Source: Quillaja saponaria
Lineage: Eukaryota; Streptophyta; Magnoliopsida; Fabales; Quillajaceae
Assembly (NCBI GenBank): GCA_029379385.1
Contig: CM055607.1
Location: forward strand, 5,952,001-6,016,000
Length of the DNA: 64,000 bases
Reading direction: 5' to 3'
Of the stretch, positions 27,861-41,100 are shown piece by piece. The position numbers were made by a program, and so were the translations under genes. The notes beneath the pieces were generated by a model. It saw only the letters and a program-made list of their open reading frames with translations, made no database searches and was not told the origin of the DNA. Position 1 is the stretch's first letter. Every line of letters starts with the position of its first letter.

Positions 27861-28534
27861 TGTTAACTAACGGGCTGACTCTAGCATGATTGATATAAAC
27901 AGAACTGCATCTTGATAGCAACCTATATTGACAGTAAAATAATGATGGAAGGCTTAGTAGCAATTTGGGTAACAAATATTCATCAACTTGCTTACTGTAT
28001 GGCTCCTAAATAATAATAAAAGTGTTACAATTTCCTCTACTTCTTTCTAGGATTCAAGAGGTGCTGCAAAGGAACAACAATTTCAAATACAAAAGCCAGC
28101 ATGTAAGCAAAATTGTATTACTGTGCAACATTGCCTAGAAAAAAACATCATTGCACACTCTAACCACCAGAACACAAGGAGGACAAATCCCTAACATGAT
28201 ATGTTACTCTAACCTGCTGACTCTAAAATGATTGACATAAACAGAAGTTACAGAACTATAAATTGATACAAACTATATTGACATAAAAAAAACAATTTGG
28301 GTAACAAATATTCAGCAACTTGCTCACAGGGATATGGCTCCTGAAAAAACTCTTACAATTTCCTCTACTTCTTTCTAGGATTCAAGAGAATCTGCAAAGG
28401 AATAACTTCAATTTCCAAACAAATGCCCTAGAATGGAAATGCCTTAGCATGGCAATATTGTATTACTGTGCAATATTGCCTAGAATGCTCATTGCACACT
28501 GCTATCACTAGAACATAAGGAGGACAAGTCCCTA
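27861..28534. repeat. Direct tandem duplication (two ~333-bp units) in the prohibitin 3' flank
   Basis: Unit 1 is about 27861-28194 and unit 2 about 28202-28534. Shared anchors in order are CTGACTCTA-ATGATTGA, CAATTTGGGTAACAAATATTC, CAATTTCCTCTACTTC, TTCTAGGATTCAAGAG, GTATTACTGTGCAA-ATTGCC and AAGGAGGACAA-TCCCTA. The units are diverged with small indels, so the duplication is not recent. It lies immediately 3' of the prohibitin coding region and may partly be transcribed as its 3'UTR. Confidence 0.75.
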
Positions 28535-28661
28535 TCTACCATCAACCACTTCATTCAGTAAGGAACAAAGAATTAGAAAATTGGGCAACTAAATGCAAAC
28601 TCCGACACCAAAAATGTTACACACTAGAAGAAACAAGAAACGAGAAACATTACTACCACCA

Positions 28662-29501
28662 TCAACGTTGAGGATTCAGAGCCAAAAGCAAATTCTTCCC
28701 ACCGGGAAGGTATGCAACATTGGGTGTCTTGGCCAGTGTGGACGCCACTTCCCTCGATGCTTCAATCCTCCTAAGTTCAATCAATCCCATACCAGCAGAC
28801 GAAGTAGCATCTGAAATCAGCTTGGCAGAGTCACTTTCTCCCTCAGCCCTAATAATGGCAGCCCTCCTCTCCTGCTCCGCCTTCATCACCACGAACTTCG
28901 ACCTCTCAGCCTCCTGTTGTGCCACCTGCTTCTGCTCCACAGCCCTCGAAAATTCAAACCCATAAGACAAATGTGTAATTGCCACATCATCAAGCAATAT
29001 ATTGAAATCCTTAGCCCTGCGGATCAAGCTATCACGAACAAGAGCAGAGACATGGGGCCTCTCTGTCAACAGCTGATCGGCATTGAATTGCGCAACCACA
29101 GCTTTCAAGACTTCATTGCCGATAGAAGGAAGAACTTTCTCGTCGTACTCGAGACCAAGGTTCTGGACAATGACCGGAAGACGATTGACATCAGGGCGAG
29201 AGAGGACACGGAGAGTAAGGCTGACCATCTGAAGGTCCTTGGTCCCAGAAATGGAGGAGAAAGTGTGAGGCCTAGTACGAATGTCGAAGATGTACGGCTT
29301 CTGGACCCATGGGATAAGGAAATGGGTTCCTTCGCCGACGGTTTCATCAAGAATGCCGCGGAACCGGTCGAACAGGACAGCGCGTTGGCCACCGTCAACA
29401 GTGTAGAGGGAGGAACTGACGGCAGCAGTAGACAATCCCAGACCAAAGGCAGCGCGTGCAAAGTTCGTGAGGAAAGAGACGGAAGCTTGGTTGCTTCCCA
29501 T
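28662..29501 (-). CDS. PHB3: Prohibitin, type I (PHB3/PHB4-like), mitochondrial
   Basis: A subunit of the ring-shaped prohibitin complex in the inner mitochondrial membrane, which supports membrane organisation, the m-AAA protease and respiratory-complex stability. A single uninterrupted exon encodes 279 aa, the normal length. The N-terminal hydrophobic segment (residues ~13-33) is the membrane anchor. The PHB/SPFH domain (~35-190) contains [27 protein letters not shown] and the conserved block [17 protein letters not shown] charged coiled-coil (~185-235, [15 protein letters not shown]) and a conserved end [15 protein letters not shown] follow. It is transcribed divergently from mL54 across a short shared promoter. 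In Arabidopsis PHB3 sits between G6PD6 and LHT1, as here at larger scale. Confidence 0.97.
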   Translation of the reverse strand: MGSNQASVSFLTNFARAAFGLGLSTAAVSSSLYTVDGGQRAVLFDRFRGILDETVGEGTHFLIPWVQKPYIFDIRTRPHTFSSISGTKDLQMVSLTLRVLSRPDVNRLPVIVQNLGLEYDEKVLPSIGNEVLKAVVAQFNADQLLTERPHVSALVRDSLIRRAKDFNILLDDVAITHLSYGFEFSRAVEQKQVAQQEAERSKFVVMKAEQERRAAIIRAEGESDSAKLISDATSSAGMGLIELRRIEASREVASTLAKTPNVAYLPGGKNLLLALNPQR

Positions 29502-29760
29502 CTTTCACTCTGGAAATCAGTGAAATGGAAAGGAGATTGTGGAACTGAGAGAGAGAGAAAGAGGAAGGGTTTTGGTTACAGGGACGTTTGGAAGATCAGG
29601 GTTTATCTGTGATAAAACCCTAGCTTTCTTGGGAGAGAGGGCAAGCCGAAATGAATTGGGCTTGAAAAATGGGCTTGGTGGAAAGACAAGGTAAAGCGGT
29701 GCGTTTTAATGCATTTGGGTTTCATTTACCAATTTTATCGCCGTTACTGATCGACCTTCA
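29502..29760. promoter_or_regulatory. Divergent promoter shared by prohibitin and mL54
   Basis: Only about 250 bp separate the prohibitin start codon (29501, minus) from the likely mL54 5'UTR exon (plus, about 29740-29878). A purine-rich GAGAGAGAGAAAGAGGAAG tract at about 29549-29567 would be the CT-rich leader of the prohibitin mRNA. No clear TATA box is visible for either side, as is common for housekeeping genes. Both products are mitochondrial, so co-regulation is plausible but inferred. Confidence 0.5.
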
Positions 29761-31281
29761 TGCTTCAGGGAATCTCTCTCCTCTGGTCCGCAGTCTGCTA
29801 TAGCTCGAGCGTCGAAGCCAACACCAGTTGTGGCAGCGCCTGCTACCATTTCCTCCTTGCTCTCTCTCTCTTGACTAGGTCCAGGTTAGCTTTCTTTCTT
29901 GCTTCCCCATCTCAATCCTTCACCCATATAAGACCTACTAGATTCTACTGTTTTTTTGTTTTTGTTTTTTAAAATCTTTTACCACCTCTTTCTTCGGATT
30001 AGCTCTGTGTTATTGACTAAATTTTCTATTGTTTGGCTCAGTTTCATGTTATGAACTTCACTTCCTCCTGAGTTGTGTGATTAGGCTGTGTTTCCTTCAT
30101 TCCTTTGTTCTATTGAATTTTATGGATAAAATGGAAGGCAGGGGAAAGGGAGAAATGCTCAAAAAGTGAGTTCTTGCCTTATTCATTGAGTGGTTTACGA
30201 AGGAATTAACTTTTAATAAAGGAGCATGCCATTCCATTGGAGATTGCTTTTATCTTATTTTTATTTTCTTCATAAAATGGACAGAATGGGAGCGAAAGGG
30301 AAAACTTTTATTAACTTTTCATATTGGAGGACCTTAAATTTATTTTCCATTTTATTCAACTTAACAACCCAACAGACACCCCTAACTTTTTATTGGCACT
30401 CGTCAAAATTTACTAAACAGAATACTTTCATCCTAACATTTCATTAATTCATTCTTCATTTGGTGTCTCATCCTCTATACAACTTCCAAACAAATTGTTC
30501 TAAGAATATATATGGTCATGTTATAGGTGTTGATCAATCCTAAGTGAAATATCTGTTGCAACCTTAGTTGTGGTGTTAGGATTTGCATCCTCTTACAGTT
30601 TCAGTTCATGTGATCATGAGCATATTGATGTTTTCCCAACCTTACGCCTTTTCCTTTGTAAGGAGATGTATCCCTAGAACTAACATGTATATAATGTACT
30701 GGTTTTAATTTAATTCAGGCCAAGTAGAGTAACTATAATTTTGCTTCACAGGCATCTCAAATCTCAGAACAAATAATCGTTGCTTTTAGAAGATGATATC
30801 ATTAAACTGCAGATTGGTTATTACTTATTAGAAGTTATATTCTAATCAATCTTGTTTCTTAAACATGCTTTGAACTTATTCATTCTCTATTTTGTACATA
30901 GATTTTTGGTATTGCACTACAGATTTTTGGAAATTTGAACTTGTTGCAGCCCTATACTCGTAAAACTTGTAATTATTTGCAACCTATGTGGAAAGTAGGA
31001 ACCTTTGGACTTTAGTTAAGTTATATAATATTCAAATTCTGGAAGAAGGGTAAGTTAATCATAATCTCTCGTTCTCCATTCTATACTTCTCGCCCTTAAT
31101 AAAATTCCTTTTTCTGTATATAAAAAAAAGAATCACAAACTAGCCACCGAGAAAGAAAATGGAATTTGGACTTCAGTTTTTTTACATTGGATATAGTATA
31201 CAGATTTACATCCATGTTATTTCAATGCAGTCTCTGTTCCTCCCTGAAAGTATATAAACTATTGTCGCAGGAACAAAAGTC

Positions 31282-31683
31282 ATGGCACTGAACCTTGCCA
31301 GATCTGTTAGGACCATTAGCATTGCCAAAGAGGCATTTCGTGTTACATGGCAACAAACTTTTTCTGCTGGTGGTGCTAAATCCAAGAAAGGATCTAAAGG
31401 GGGTGGTGCAAGTGATGCACCAAAAGCATCAATGCTTAGTAAAGAAGTGAAGTCGACTACAGTGGTAGGTGCCAACATCCTCAAAGAAGGAGCAGATCCC
31501 AAGATCCTACCTGATTCTGAGTATCCCGATCGTCTGTGGCATCTGCTTGATAAACGCCCTGCATTAAGTGAATTACGTAGGAAGAATATTGAAACACTGC
31601 CTTATGCAGATCTCAAACGCTTTGTGAAGCTGGACAACCGAGCAAGAATCAAGGAAAATAACTCTGCCAAGGAGAAGAATTGA
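31282..31683 (+). CDS. mL54: Mitochondrial large ribosomal subunit protein mL54 (L37-type)
   Basis: A single coding exon encodes 133 aa, typical for the plant mL54/MRPL37 family. The first ~45 residues are rich in R, K, S and A with almost no acidic residues, a mitochondrial presequence. The conserved part is NILKEGADPKILPDSEYPDRLW followed by LLDKRPALSELRRKNIETL and a basic C-terminus. A 5'UTR intron is likely, with donor TAG/GTCCAG near 29879 and acceptor TCGCAG at 31270, twelve bases before the ATG. The intron would be ~1.4 kb. It is head-to-head with prohibitin and next to an ankyrin gene, as in Arabidopsis AT3G01740/AT3G01750 from memory. Confidence 0.92.
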   Translation: MALNLARSVRTISIAKEAFRVTWQQTFSAGGAKSKKGSKGGGASDAPKASMLSKEVKSTTVVGANILKEGADPKILPDSEYPDRLWHLLDKRPALSELRRKNIETLPYADLKRFVKLDNRARIKENNSAKEKN

Positions 31684-34600
31684 TTTTAAAGAAACAAGAA
31701 AACAATCTGTAAGAGATATAATTCCTTTATCAAGTTCAACGCATCTTTGTTTTCTGGGATTCCTTTGAGTGACTTACTAGCATCTGCGGAAAAGATTAAT
31801 GGAAATGAAGATAGATCAGAATGATTTGGCATATCTTTGTAGCTTTCAAAAAAATTCGATATATTTTATTATGAGAATAAATCCTACTACTTCTGGTCCT
31901 GGGGTTCTTTTCCAATCTCTTCTCTTTATGCAGAACATCAGAGTTGTTTAGAAGATTACAATTTACTATATATGTTGATTGGAAGGATTATTTTTTCCCT
32001 TTGCAAAGCACTTGGAAAGATTTGTGTTCAATGGCATCATGGAATGATCTAATCGATAATCTTTATTGCTCAAGTTAATAATGATTAATGGGGTGGTCAT
32101 TTATAACATTTGTATCAAGCACCTGAGGTATTCTCTCTCCCTTCTTTTCTTTGGTCATGAGTTTGTGCTGTTCCACCTTTGTGTCGAGGGTCCCCATTTG
32201 TGCCTATATCTCCCATTTTAGAACAAATTTGAGCATGATTTCCTGACTACTCTTGTTTCCATGTTGTAATTTATTTTTCTTTGGAAATTTAGAAATATAT
32301 CTCATCTCTCAGTATGGTGCATTGATTGTTGGGTTCCTATCAGAACTGGTAAGCCGTAAGTTGTCCTGGTTGGCTTCGCTCAAGTTTGTAATTCTCTAAG
32401 TAGCATCTTGAGTATGATGAGCATAGACTAGTTTCATTGCTTGCAATATAAATTATACAATATCAAGTGCTTTATGCTGTTGGGCCCTAGTTTTCGACAT
32501 TGCTGTAGAACTTCACGGGTGGTAGCCACTTCCTTTTGCCCCCTAGCTACCGTACTTTGCAATAGTGGGGGTCAAATGTGATCATGCTTTTAAAGATTCA
32601 CTAAAAAAGCTTATGCTTCTTCCCTTTTCCTCAATATTATTGACTTGGTGGGCCATTTTTTCATGGAGAGGTTATGTCGGTATGGGTTGATGGCCTAATA
32701 TGTAGTGATCATAGTGGTCCAGGTATCTTGTTTAACCCAAGGCTAGATGGTATAGTCTGTAGAGCATGAATGTAACATAATGCAGCATTTGATCTAACCT
32801 TGAGGTTCACTGAATGGGATTGGGAGTTGGGACTGCACTGAAGTGTTTGTTAAAATGTTGGTTGTCTTGCTTTTTTCCATTGCCCATCTAAAGATGTGGC
32901 TTCATGACTCCCATCAAAGCAAGAAAGAGGTTAGGTGGAAGCAGAAAAAAGAAGTAAAAAGAGAGGAGGCAAGAAAATGTAGATTAGGAGACTGAAATTT
33001 GACATCACATGCATCATTTTTCTTAAAGCATGCAACTGCCCTCTGTTACAGCTTTTGAATGCAGTTCTTGAAAAGTTTAATAAAGCTGCCTTTCACATGT
33101 TTAACTTAACCTTTAGAGCTGTGTCTTCTGAGACCTATGAGTATTAGGCAAGGTTCCTCCAAAGAATCTTAAATAATGTAATCCTTGCCAGCATTATATA
33201 ATCACCAAATCCTAAATGTAAACCTGGCCACACTTTCCATTTGGATAGACTTGCATTATGTTTACCGAACTTGTATGTTATATATTTGATTGGAATATGC
33301 ACAGGCTTCAGAAACAAGTGGTGGCTTGCATTTGCAATTCTGCGTAGATTATTCGAAGGCCAATCCAAACGAACTGATTTTGTCCTAGGTTTCTTTGTTG
33401 CTGAAATGAGTAATGCAAGTTAGGGAGGTATGTCTTTTTTTTAATTTTTAATAGTCACATAAATTGAATTAATGGACACTAACATTCAAAATATAAAATA
33501 AAATTAGATAATGAACACAAAAAGACAGGAGAAAACTAGCTCAAGCCAAGCAAAGGATATGGAATTTGGATTTGTACATGTGGCTTTGAATTGAGTAACC
33601 TACACTGCATCATCAGTATACAAAATCGCATTTTGATTGAGCCCACAAAGTTTAAATTATGTTTTAAGTGTAGAAAATTAGGTCGGCAGATTAAAATTTG
33701 GTTACAAGCCACTAACAAATTCTTTTTCAACTACTAAAATAGAATAAATTTTAGAGATAAGGTTCAAGTGCAATGATACAGAGTTGAGACTCCTTTCTCC
33801 CATCTAAGAAAAAAAATATTTATTTAATTGTGTTAAATACAATTTTATTGATGCATATTAAAAAGTTTATAAAATTTTAGTACTTAAAATTCTCAACAAT
33901 CCCGAATGAATTCATAAAAAATTTAAAATATTGAAATTTATAACAAAAAGACACACCTTCTTAATCTCCGTCATACTAATTCCAAATGAATACTTGGAAA
34001 GGGACAGGCATTTAAATTGTCGAGTTGAAAACTCTCTATATAGTTAGGCCATGGCCCATGAAAATGTTAATATACTATTAAGAATGAATTGATTCTCCAA
34101 AGCCATGAGTATGATAAAGGCATGAGTTCTATCTATAATTAACACCAAGAATTTTATCCACAGTAAAATTCCCATCTACTAAATACTCATCCAGCTTGCC
34201 TCCGCAATCATCACTGCCACCTTCAGGTAAGAGCAGAATTTCTCATGATCTCCCTCTACATCTCTTTCATAATCATCATATGCATCTCTAACTGCGTTTT
34301 TACTATTCCAAATTTCCATGTTATCATCATTTTGCTCAAATTTTGTTTTGCCCGGAAAAACCGAAATTCTTTCTCTTCCATATATAACTATATTCTTTTA
34401 CTCCTTTACTTTCTTTCAAGGGCTTCCTTTCCTGGGTTGGCTTTGTGAGAACAATGATGGTTGTTTCCCTTCTCATACTATCTAGTTGATGTTGTTGATT
34501 ATTCTATACAACCCTTTTAACCACACTTAAGGATATTCTTTACTTTTTCTAGATGCTGCTCTTGTCATTCTTATTTTATTCAGTCAGTTTTCTAATGGGT

Positions 34601-35053
34601 TTTGCAGCAAGTAGTTCAACTGCTTGCCTCAAAGTTTTAAGTTTCTTCTGTTGTCTCCGTGTGTATGCTTTATTGGGTAATGGGTTTCTATATTTCTTGC
34701 ATGTGTGTATTTTTGGAGTATAATACTTGCCCATCTTAGTTGTTAATTGTCACAATCTCCCTTCCATTGCTTGCAAGCTTTCTTCTTGTTATACCTTTGC
34801 TTTCTATATTTCTTGCATGTCCTGCTTTATTACTTGGAACTTGATTCTTTGTATTCTTTTAGACGACTTTCATGTTGGAATTGCAGTTCTAGTCCTCTTG
34901 CTTTTTCAAAAATTATACTTTTCATCACTGCTTGTCTCATACTATTTGTTTGGAACTTACCTCAATTTCTTCACCTTCTTAACAATTAGTTTCTGGTTGT
35001 CCTATTGTGTTATTTAGATCCTTTGACTAAAGGATATCATTTAAATCATTCCA
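31684..35053. other. mL54 3'UTR, spacer, and ankyrin gene leader with 5'UTR intron
   Basis: The mL54 3'UTR ends by roughly 31900. 32000-33430 is transcript-like in composition but has no supported coding exon. 33430-34050 is AT-rich and featureless. A probable 5'UTR exon of the ankyrin gene ends at the strong donor TTCAG/GTAAGAG (34226/34227), and the intron would run to one of the TAG acceptors near 34988 or 35018. No tRNA or microRNA precursor was recognised. Confidence 0.4.
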
Positions 35054-38000
35054 ATGCCTCCTACATACTTCCCTCTTCGGTGGGAGAGCACCGGAGACCA
35101 ATGGTGGTATGCCTCCCCCATAGATTGGGCTGCTGCTAATGGCCACTATGACTTGGTCCGTGAGTTGCTTCGTATTGACAGCAATCACCTTATCAAACTC
35201 ACCTCTCTACGCCGAATTCGTAGACTGGAAACTGTCTGGGATGATGAAGAACAGTTTAATGATGTTGCCAAATGCAGATCTCAGGTTGCGCACAAGCTGT
35301 ATTTTGAGAGTGAAGCCAAGAAAGGAAAAAGCTCTCTCATTCATGCTGGGTATGGCGGATGGCTAATGTACACTGCTGCCTCAGCTGGAGACTTGGGTTT
35401 TGTTCAAGTACTTCTTGAAAAGAACCCTCTACTAGTTTTTGGGGAAGGAGAATATGGTGTCACTGATATATTTTATGCTGCAGCTAGGAGTAACAATTCT
35501 GCGGTTTTCAGGTTGCTCTTTGACTTTGCAGTTTCTCCAAGGTTTATGACAGGCAAAGGTGGAGAGTTGGAGGAGCACATTGGGGATATTCCTTCTGTTT
35601 ATAAGCGGGAGATGATGAATAGGGCTCTCCATGCTGCTGCTAGAGGAGGAAATTTGAAAATTTTAGAGGATCTTCTTGCCAATTGCTCTGATGTTTTGGC
35701 ATATAGAGATGCTCAGGGCTCAACTATCTTACATGCAGCTGCAGGCCGAGGGCAGGTTGAGGTAAAGCTCTAATAATTTTGTTCTGGTGTAAAACTTTGG
35801 TCCTTCTTCACTCTTATGAATATACTTTTGATTGAAGCTTGATTGATTTTATTTCCTAGCAAATAATTTTAGTTCTACACAAGAAAACAGAACATGTTGA
35901 CTTCCATAATATAGAACCATGAGAAAAGGCATACTGATGCAGTTATGGTTATCAGCTGTGTAATCAATGAGTTCATTTTCTTTAGTAGGCATGTATAGAT
36001 TTTATAACTTCCTTTTGAGAGGTTTTGAGAATGTTGAAGTGGATAGGTTTTTATTTATTTACTCGAAGATGAGATAAGAGCTGCTGAATACTGGTGAGAG
36101 AAAAATATGGATTGCTTCATATTAAATTATGAACCTTTCATTTGACACTTAACTGCTTCATAAGATGGCTGGGAAATTAGAAAAAACAAAGCCATGCATT
36201 TTTCCTGCCTCCCCATATATTCTTATTTAAATACTATCAATTCATTTGGTTAACTCGTCACTGATAATCATGTTTATATTTAAAAAATATTGAACTAAAA
36301 TGTGATTCCGTTTTTTCTCTAATTCTGTACAAGGAAGTTGGCCTCTAGAGTTGTATGTATGTCCTTTTCCTTGGAAAAGATAGATTCTCAGTTAGTTAAC
36401 TAGAATAATGAAAGAATTCATTATTCGTCTTTAAATTGTTTGCATCAGTATATATAAATTTGCATTTGTTTACATCAAGGCATCAATTGTCACAGATTCG
36501 CATATTGAGGAGAATAATAACCTTGCATGCGAGATTCTTACCAAATGCCTAGCAGGAAGTAATCATAACAGTTCAAAACACCAGTTTGTCTGACTCTTTC
36601 ATGCTATGATAATGAAAGCCCTCTTTATAAAAATTTACTTCTCGTAAGCTTTACTTACATTAGGGTGAAAATCATTATTAGGATATATCACATGAGTATC
36701 ATAAACTTTGATGTTCATAGAAAAGGATGGTATTGTTTCCTTCCATGGTGCACCTGCTGGAATATGTCTTTCTCTTGTTTCCTGAATATCAGTTGCTGCA
36801 GCGTTTTGATTCTTGGTACCGATGCAGGTAGTCAAGTATCTTATAGCATCCTTTGATATCATCAACTCCACAGACCATCAGGGCAACACAGCGTTGCACG
36901 TGGCTGCTTACAGGGGACAATTAGCTGCAGTTGAAGCTCTAATTTTAGCATTTCCGTCATCAACATTTCTGAAGAATGATGTTGGAGAAACTTTTTTCCA
37001 TAAGGTTGTGTCAGGTTTCCAGACTCATGCTTTCCGAAGATTGGACCGACAAATTGAGCTTATGAAGCAGTTGGTAAGTGGGAAGACTTTTCACATTGAA
37101 GAAATTGTCAATATCAGGAATAACGATGGGAGGACTGCTCTTCACATGGTCATAATTGGTAACGTTCACGCTGACCTTGTGCAACTCTTGATCACCGCTC
37201 AATCAATCAATGTGAATATCCGTGATGCTGATGGCATGACCCCACTGGATTACCTTAGGCAGCAACCTGCTTCTGCATCCTTGGATATACTTACTAGGCA
37301 ATTGATTTCAGCAGGGGGTATATTTGCTTGTCAGGACTATTCTGCAAGAAGAGCCATTGCTTCCCACTTAAAGATGCAAGGTAATGGTAGCAGTCCTGGA
37401 ACCTCATTTAGAATCTCAGACACCGAAATATTCTTGTATACAGGAATTGAGAATGCATCTGATGCTGCTGTTGATCGAGGTAATGCCTCGTCTTCATCTG
37501 TAGTGAACCCATGTGACTCAACCCATGCCAATCATAACAATGACAAGAGGCCAAGTTCTGTAAATTATGCAGCACAAAAAATTAAACAAGTCCTTCATTG
37601 GCCTCGTGTGAAGGAGAAGAAAGCTGAGGGATTCAAGAAATCCATAGATGAGGGTTCAGCGGAATCATACAAAAAATGGAGCACCCCAGAGGAGACTCCA
37701 AAGCCACTTAGACAAAGGTTTTCAAATCCCCCACCTCCTCCTAATAACAAGCGGACACTTTCTGTTAGGAGTAATCAGTCAAGTCCAACTGCAACGAAGA
37801 GATTTGCTTCAGGGATAATGCATGGAGTTGTGCAGTCCATGCCTCACATAACCATTCAAGGTCGTTCTCGGTCTAGTTCATTCTCAAAATCATCACTCTC
37901 CTCACCCAATTCATTAGATAAACAAAAAGGCATTTTCGTCGATAATAACATTGCTGGACCATCTTGCTCAAATCATCTACTTGATGATGAAAGACCAAAT

Positions 38001-38144
38001 CTGGCAAAGCAAGAAACTGTTGCTAAGAGGTTAAGAAGACATTATTTCTGTTTTGGTGCAGCTGGCCTCTCTGTCAAAAACCCAGTTAGCAGCAGGCAGA
38101 TAGAAAGCCAGAGTTGGAAGCAGCCTGTTGTTTCGGTGGCTTAA
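35054..38144 (+). CDS. Ankyrin-repeat family protein (AT3G01750-like)
   Basis: Two exons, 35054-35761 and 36828-38144, join in phase to 674 aa. The N-terminal ~380 residues hold repeated ankyrin signatures: SPIDWAAANGHYDLVRELL, the alpha-helical NRALHAAARGGNLKILEDLL, STILHAAAGRGQVEVV, NTALHVAAYRGQLAAVEALI, RTALHMVIIGNVHADLVQLL and GMTPLDYL. The C-terminal ~250 residues are low-complexity, Ser/Pro/Lys-rich (including a PPPPP run) and probably disordered. No transmembrane helices are seen, unlike the ACD6/ITN1 ankyrin group. The likely role is a protein-binding adaptor; no partner or pathway can be read from the sequence. Next to mL54 as in Arabidopsis. Confidence 0.88.
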
Positions 38145-41100
38145 TCAAATGGTCAGAGCTCATTTTCAAGTGCAGAAAACAAGCAGGCAGCACCTTGCAA
38201 ATGTACTGACATTAAGAAGGAAAAAACTACATATTAGAGCCGGGTACTAATTTAGTAATTTTTATGCTTTTATAGCTTGTATTCAATATTATTGCATGCA
38301 CATATGAAACTTTTACTGACTGAGATGAGAATTTGACTATGCTGCAAGCTTTACTGGGCACTGGTTGTCATGACTTCTGCTGAAGGGTATTAATAAAACT
38401 TCATTGTGCATTTAGCATTTAGCATTTATAGTCTGATGTTATTTAGAGCAGCTATGTCTGGCTTTGAGAGTTGGAGGAGAACATTTATATATTTTCTATT
38501 TTAGTTGCTACCTTGCCAGCCTTCGTAAGTTGTAGGCCCTCATGTGTTGCAATGTGGGCTTTTTTCACACCTTGTCCAGTCCACGAGCTAGTAGTTAGAT
38601 CCCTTTCCACTAGAAAAGCCGATTGTCTCAGATATGGACTGCTTGAGCTGACATTGAAGGCCCACTTGTACTGGACCATGAATAGAGCTTGGCTGAAATT
38701 AAAAATTTATGAAAATTTCATTCTGTACAATTTCTTTAATTTTAAATTCTGAAATACAAAAATCGTCGTTTGGGATTATTATCACTAGTCTAACCATAAT
38801 AAAAAGAAAGCGAAGCTCATATAGTATCCATTAAGAATGGGTAGAGAATTGAATAGAGATCTTAAGATCAATCATTGTGAACTAGAATATATGTGAAAAT
38901 TAATGTCCAACATGGCTAGCTATCATTCAAGCAGATGTTATGTATTCAAAACTTGTCCATGTCCCGAATTAATTATCTCATTTTCATTTATTTCTTAGTA
39001 TCTTTAAAAAATATTACTGTCAACACATCAAAGAACTAAAATTCGTTTTATAATACTGTTTCGATAAGTCCAGAAACAAAAATGATTTGAGAAACGACAT
39101 GAAAATACTAATTCTTGTAGAAACACCTAAAAACATATAATAAACCACATATCATAATACTTGTAAGTATCCAATATGATTAATTTAGTATATAAAATAT
39201 TATTAAATATATATTAAATAAAATTCTTAACATAGACATACAAATTGAAGAAAAATAATAAATTACAACAGTGGATTAGATAATAGGTACATATACAAAA
39301 ATATTAAAATTGTGGATTAGGAAATTAATAGTATTGCTTAACCTATATTTAATAAAGTTTTAATTTGAACTAACATACATGTGGTCTGAAATTTTAATAT
39401 TATCTATTACTAAGTTAAATTATATAAGATTTAAAAACAAATAATAATTGAAATATTAAAATATAAAGAGACCTAGAGCTAGAACTTTAGATTTTTAAAA
39501 TCTAAATATACCTTGTTTGTGATGACTCTTTTATTGTAAAAACAATGAAAATGATTTTATTTCGTGTGAAAATGGTAATTGCATATCTGTAAGAAAATTT
39601 TGTTTCGGATAGTAATAAAATGACGTTTTATCTGTTTCAAGCGTTTTGATGTGAATTTTTCAACCTAGCAACACATATGACATGTCTAATCATATTGGTC
39701 AGGGTGCTTTTTAAGAAAGCTAAAGCTTAAGATATTAGCATGGCCTAACTACATAATCGTTGCTATACTATACCTTTTTTTCTTTTTCTTTTTCTTTTTT
39801 TTCCTCCAAAACTTTATGTTTGAAAAGTATCAGCAGCTTCCTTCAAGGTGTAATTGGTTCAGTATTAGAAGTTTCAATTAATAATTCCCTATATATAAAC
39901 TTGTACGTAAATTATTGTTTCCATAAATTGCGGATAATTAAGTAATTAAATTATTAGGCGTCTACATCTTGGAAAAAAAATGTTGATTTCCTTGGCATTA
40001 ATTAAGTTCAATAGCTAGGTAGCTAGCATTAGGACCACATTTTTCTGGGTCAAGTTGTTTTATTTATATCTTTTTTGAAATCGATCCAAATCTCATAGAG
40101 TCAATGGGATCTCTCCCTTCACATGTTTGGATTCATTGTGACTAAGCACAATCTCTACAATTATTGGAGTATATAAATAACTGTATTGATTGTTTCTATT
40201 CGAACTAAATACAATTTATAGATTCTCGTTAATTTTTATCAATTAAAAAAAATATTTTAATTTACTAATGAAATGATGTCTGATCAGTTTATGCTTATCT
40301 CCATTAATTTATCTATTTAAATTGGTCAAAGGCATATAGGTCTTTCATGCTGGGCTAAATTTTTTATAGAATTTTACTTTCATGACCTCTATAAAAAGAT
40401 TGGACTCGAGAAAGCAACAAATAGAACAAACTTTGTCAATCTATCCTATGTTCTACTTTCAACAACAAAAAAGAAATAATATCATATATATATATATATA
40501 TAGGAGTTATATGAGGTTGTCTTAGCATATGACGTCACTAGCTTTGAAAAAATTGGAAAGCAAACAAATAAACTTGTGCATTTTTTTGGTTTTCAAATGG
40601 TGAAGATAGAACGACTCAAAATTCTTTGGTGTTAACATCGTCAGGATAAATCCATTAGCAAAGTTCCAATATAGTACAAGACCAACCAAGAATGACATAT
40701 ATTGTTTCTTAGTGAAATTAATGTATATGTATGGATGTGGAGATGTAGACTTTGATGGTAATTTATTACAATTTACAAATTAAACAGAATAAATAATTAT
40801 TAATTCTGAAATTAATTGTACCAACTCTTGGCAGCATATATTTATTAATGATGTTGTTGATGTCATTTGGCTTGAAATTTGGTAATATTGTTTGATTATT
40901 TTCTTGGATGAAGTTGAATGCTGAAGCGGTTTCGATTATTTTGTTTGGTGTTATCAGTTATGGACTTGTAGCCTCTTGTGAAGGACTATGACTAAATTTG
41001 GAGTTAACATGCAAGTACCAAATCTTGTTAATTAATTAGCTTGTTAAATTTAGAAATCTGACTCACATACTGATCCAGTTCCCTATATCCTTAATTAGGA

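Noticed and set aside
28917..29612. Plus-strand open frame of 231 codons over the prohibitin gene
   Set aside because: It is the antisense shadow of the intact, conserved prohibitin frame and matches no family I know.
34727..35017. 96-codon hydrophobic open frame before the ankyrin gene
   Set aside because: It falls in the likely 5'UTR intron, is T-rich (hence hydrophobic by composition), and overlaps another open frame of the same kind.
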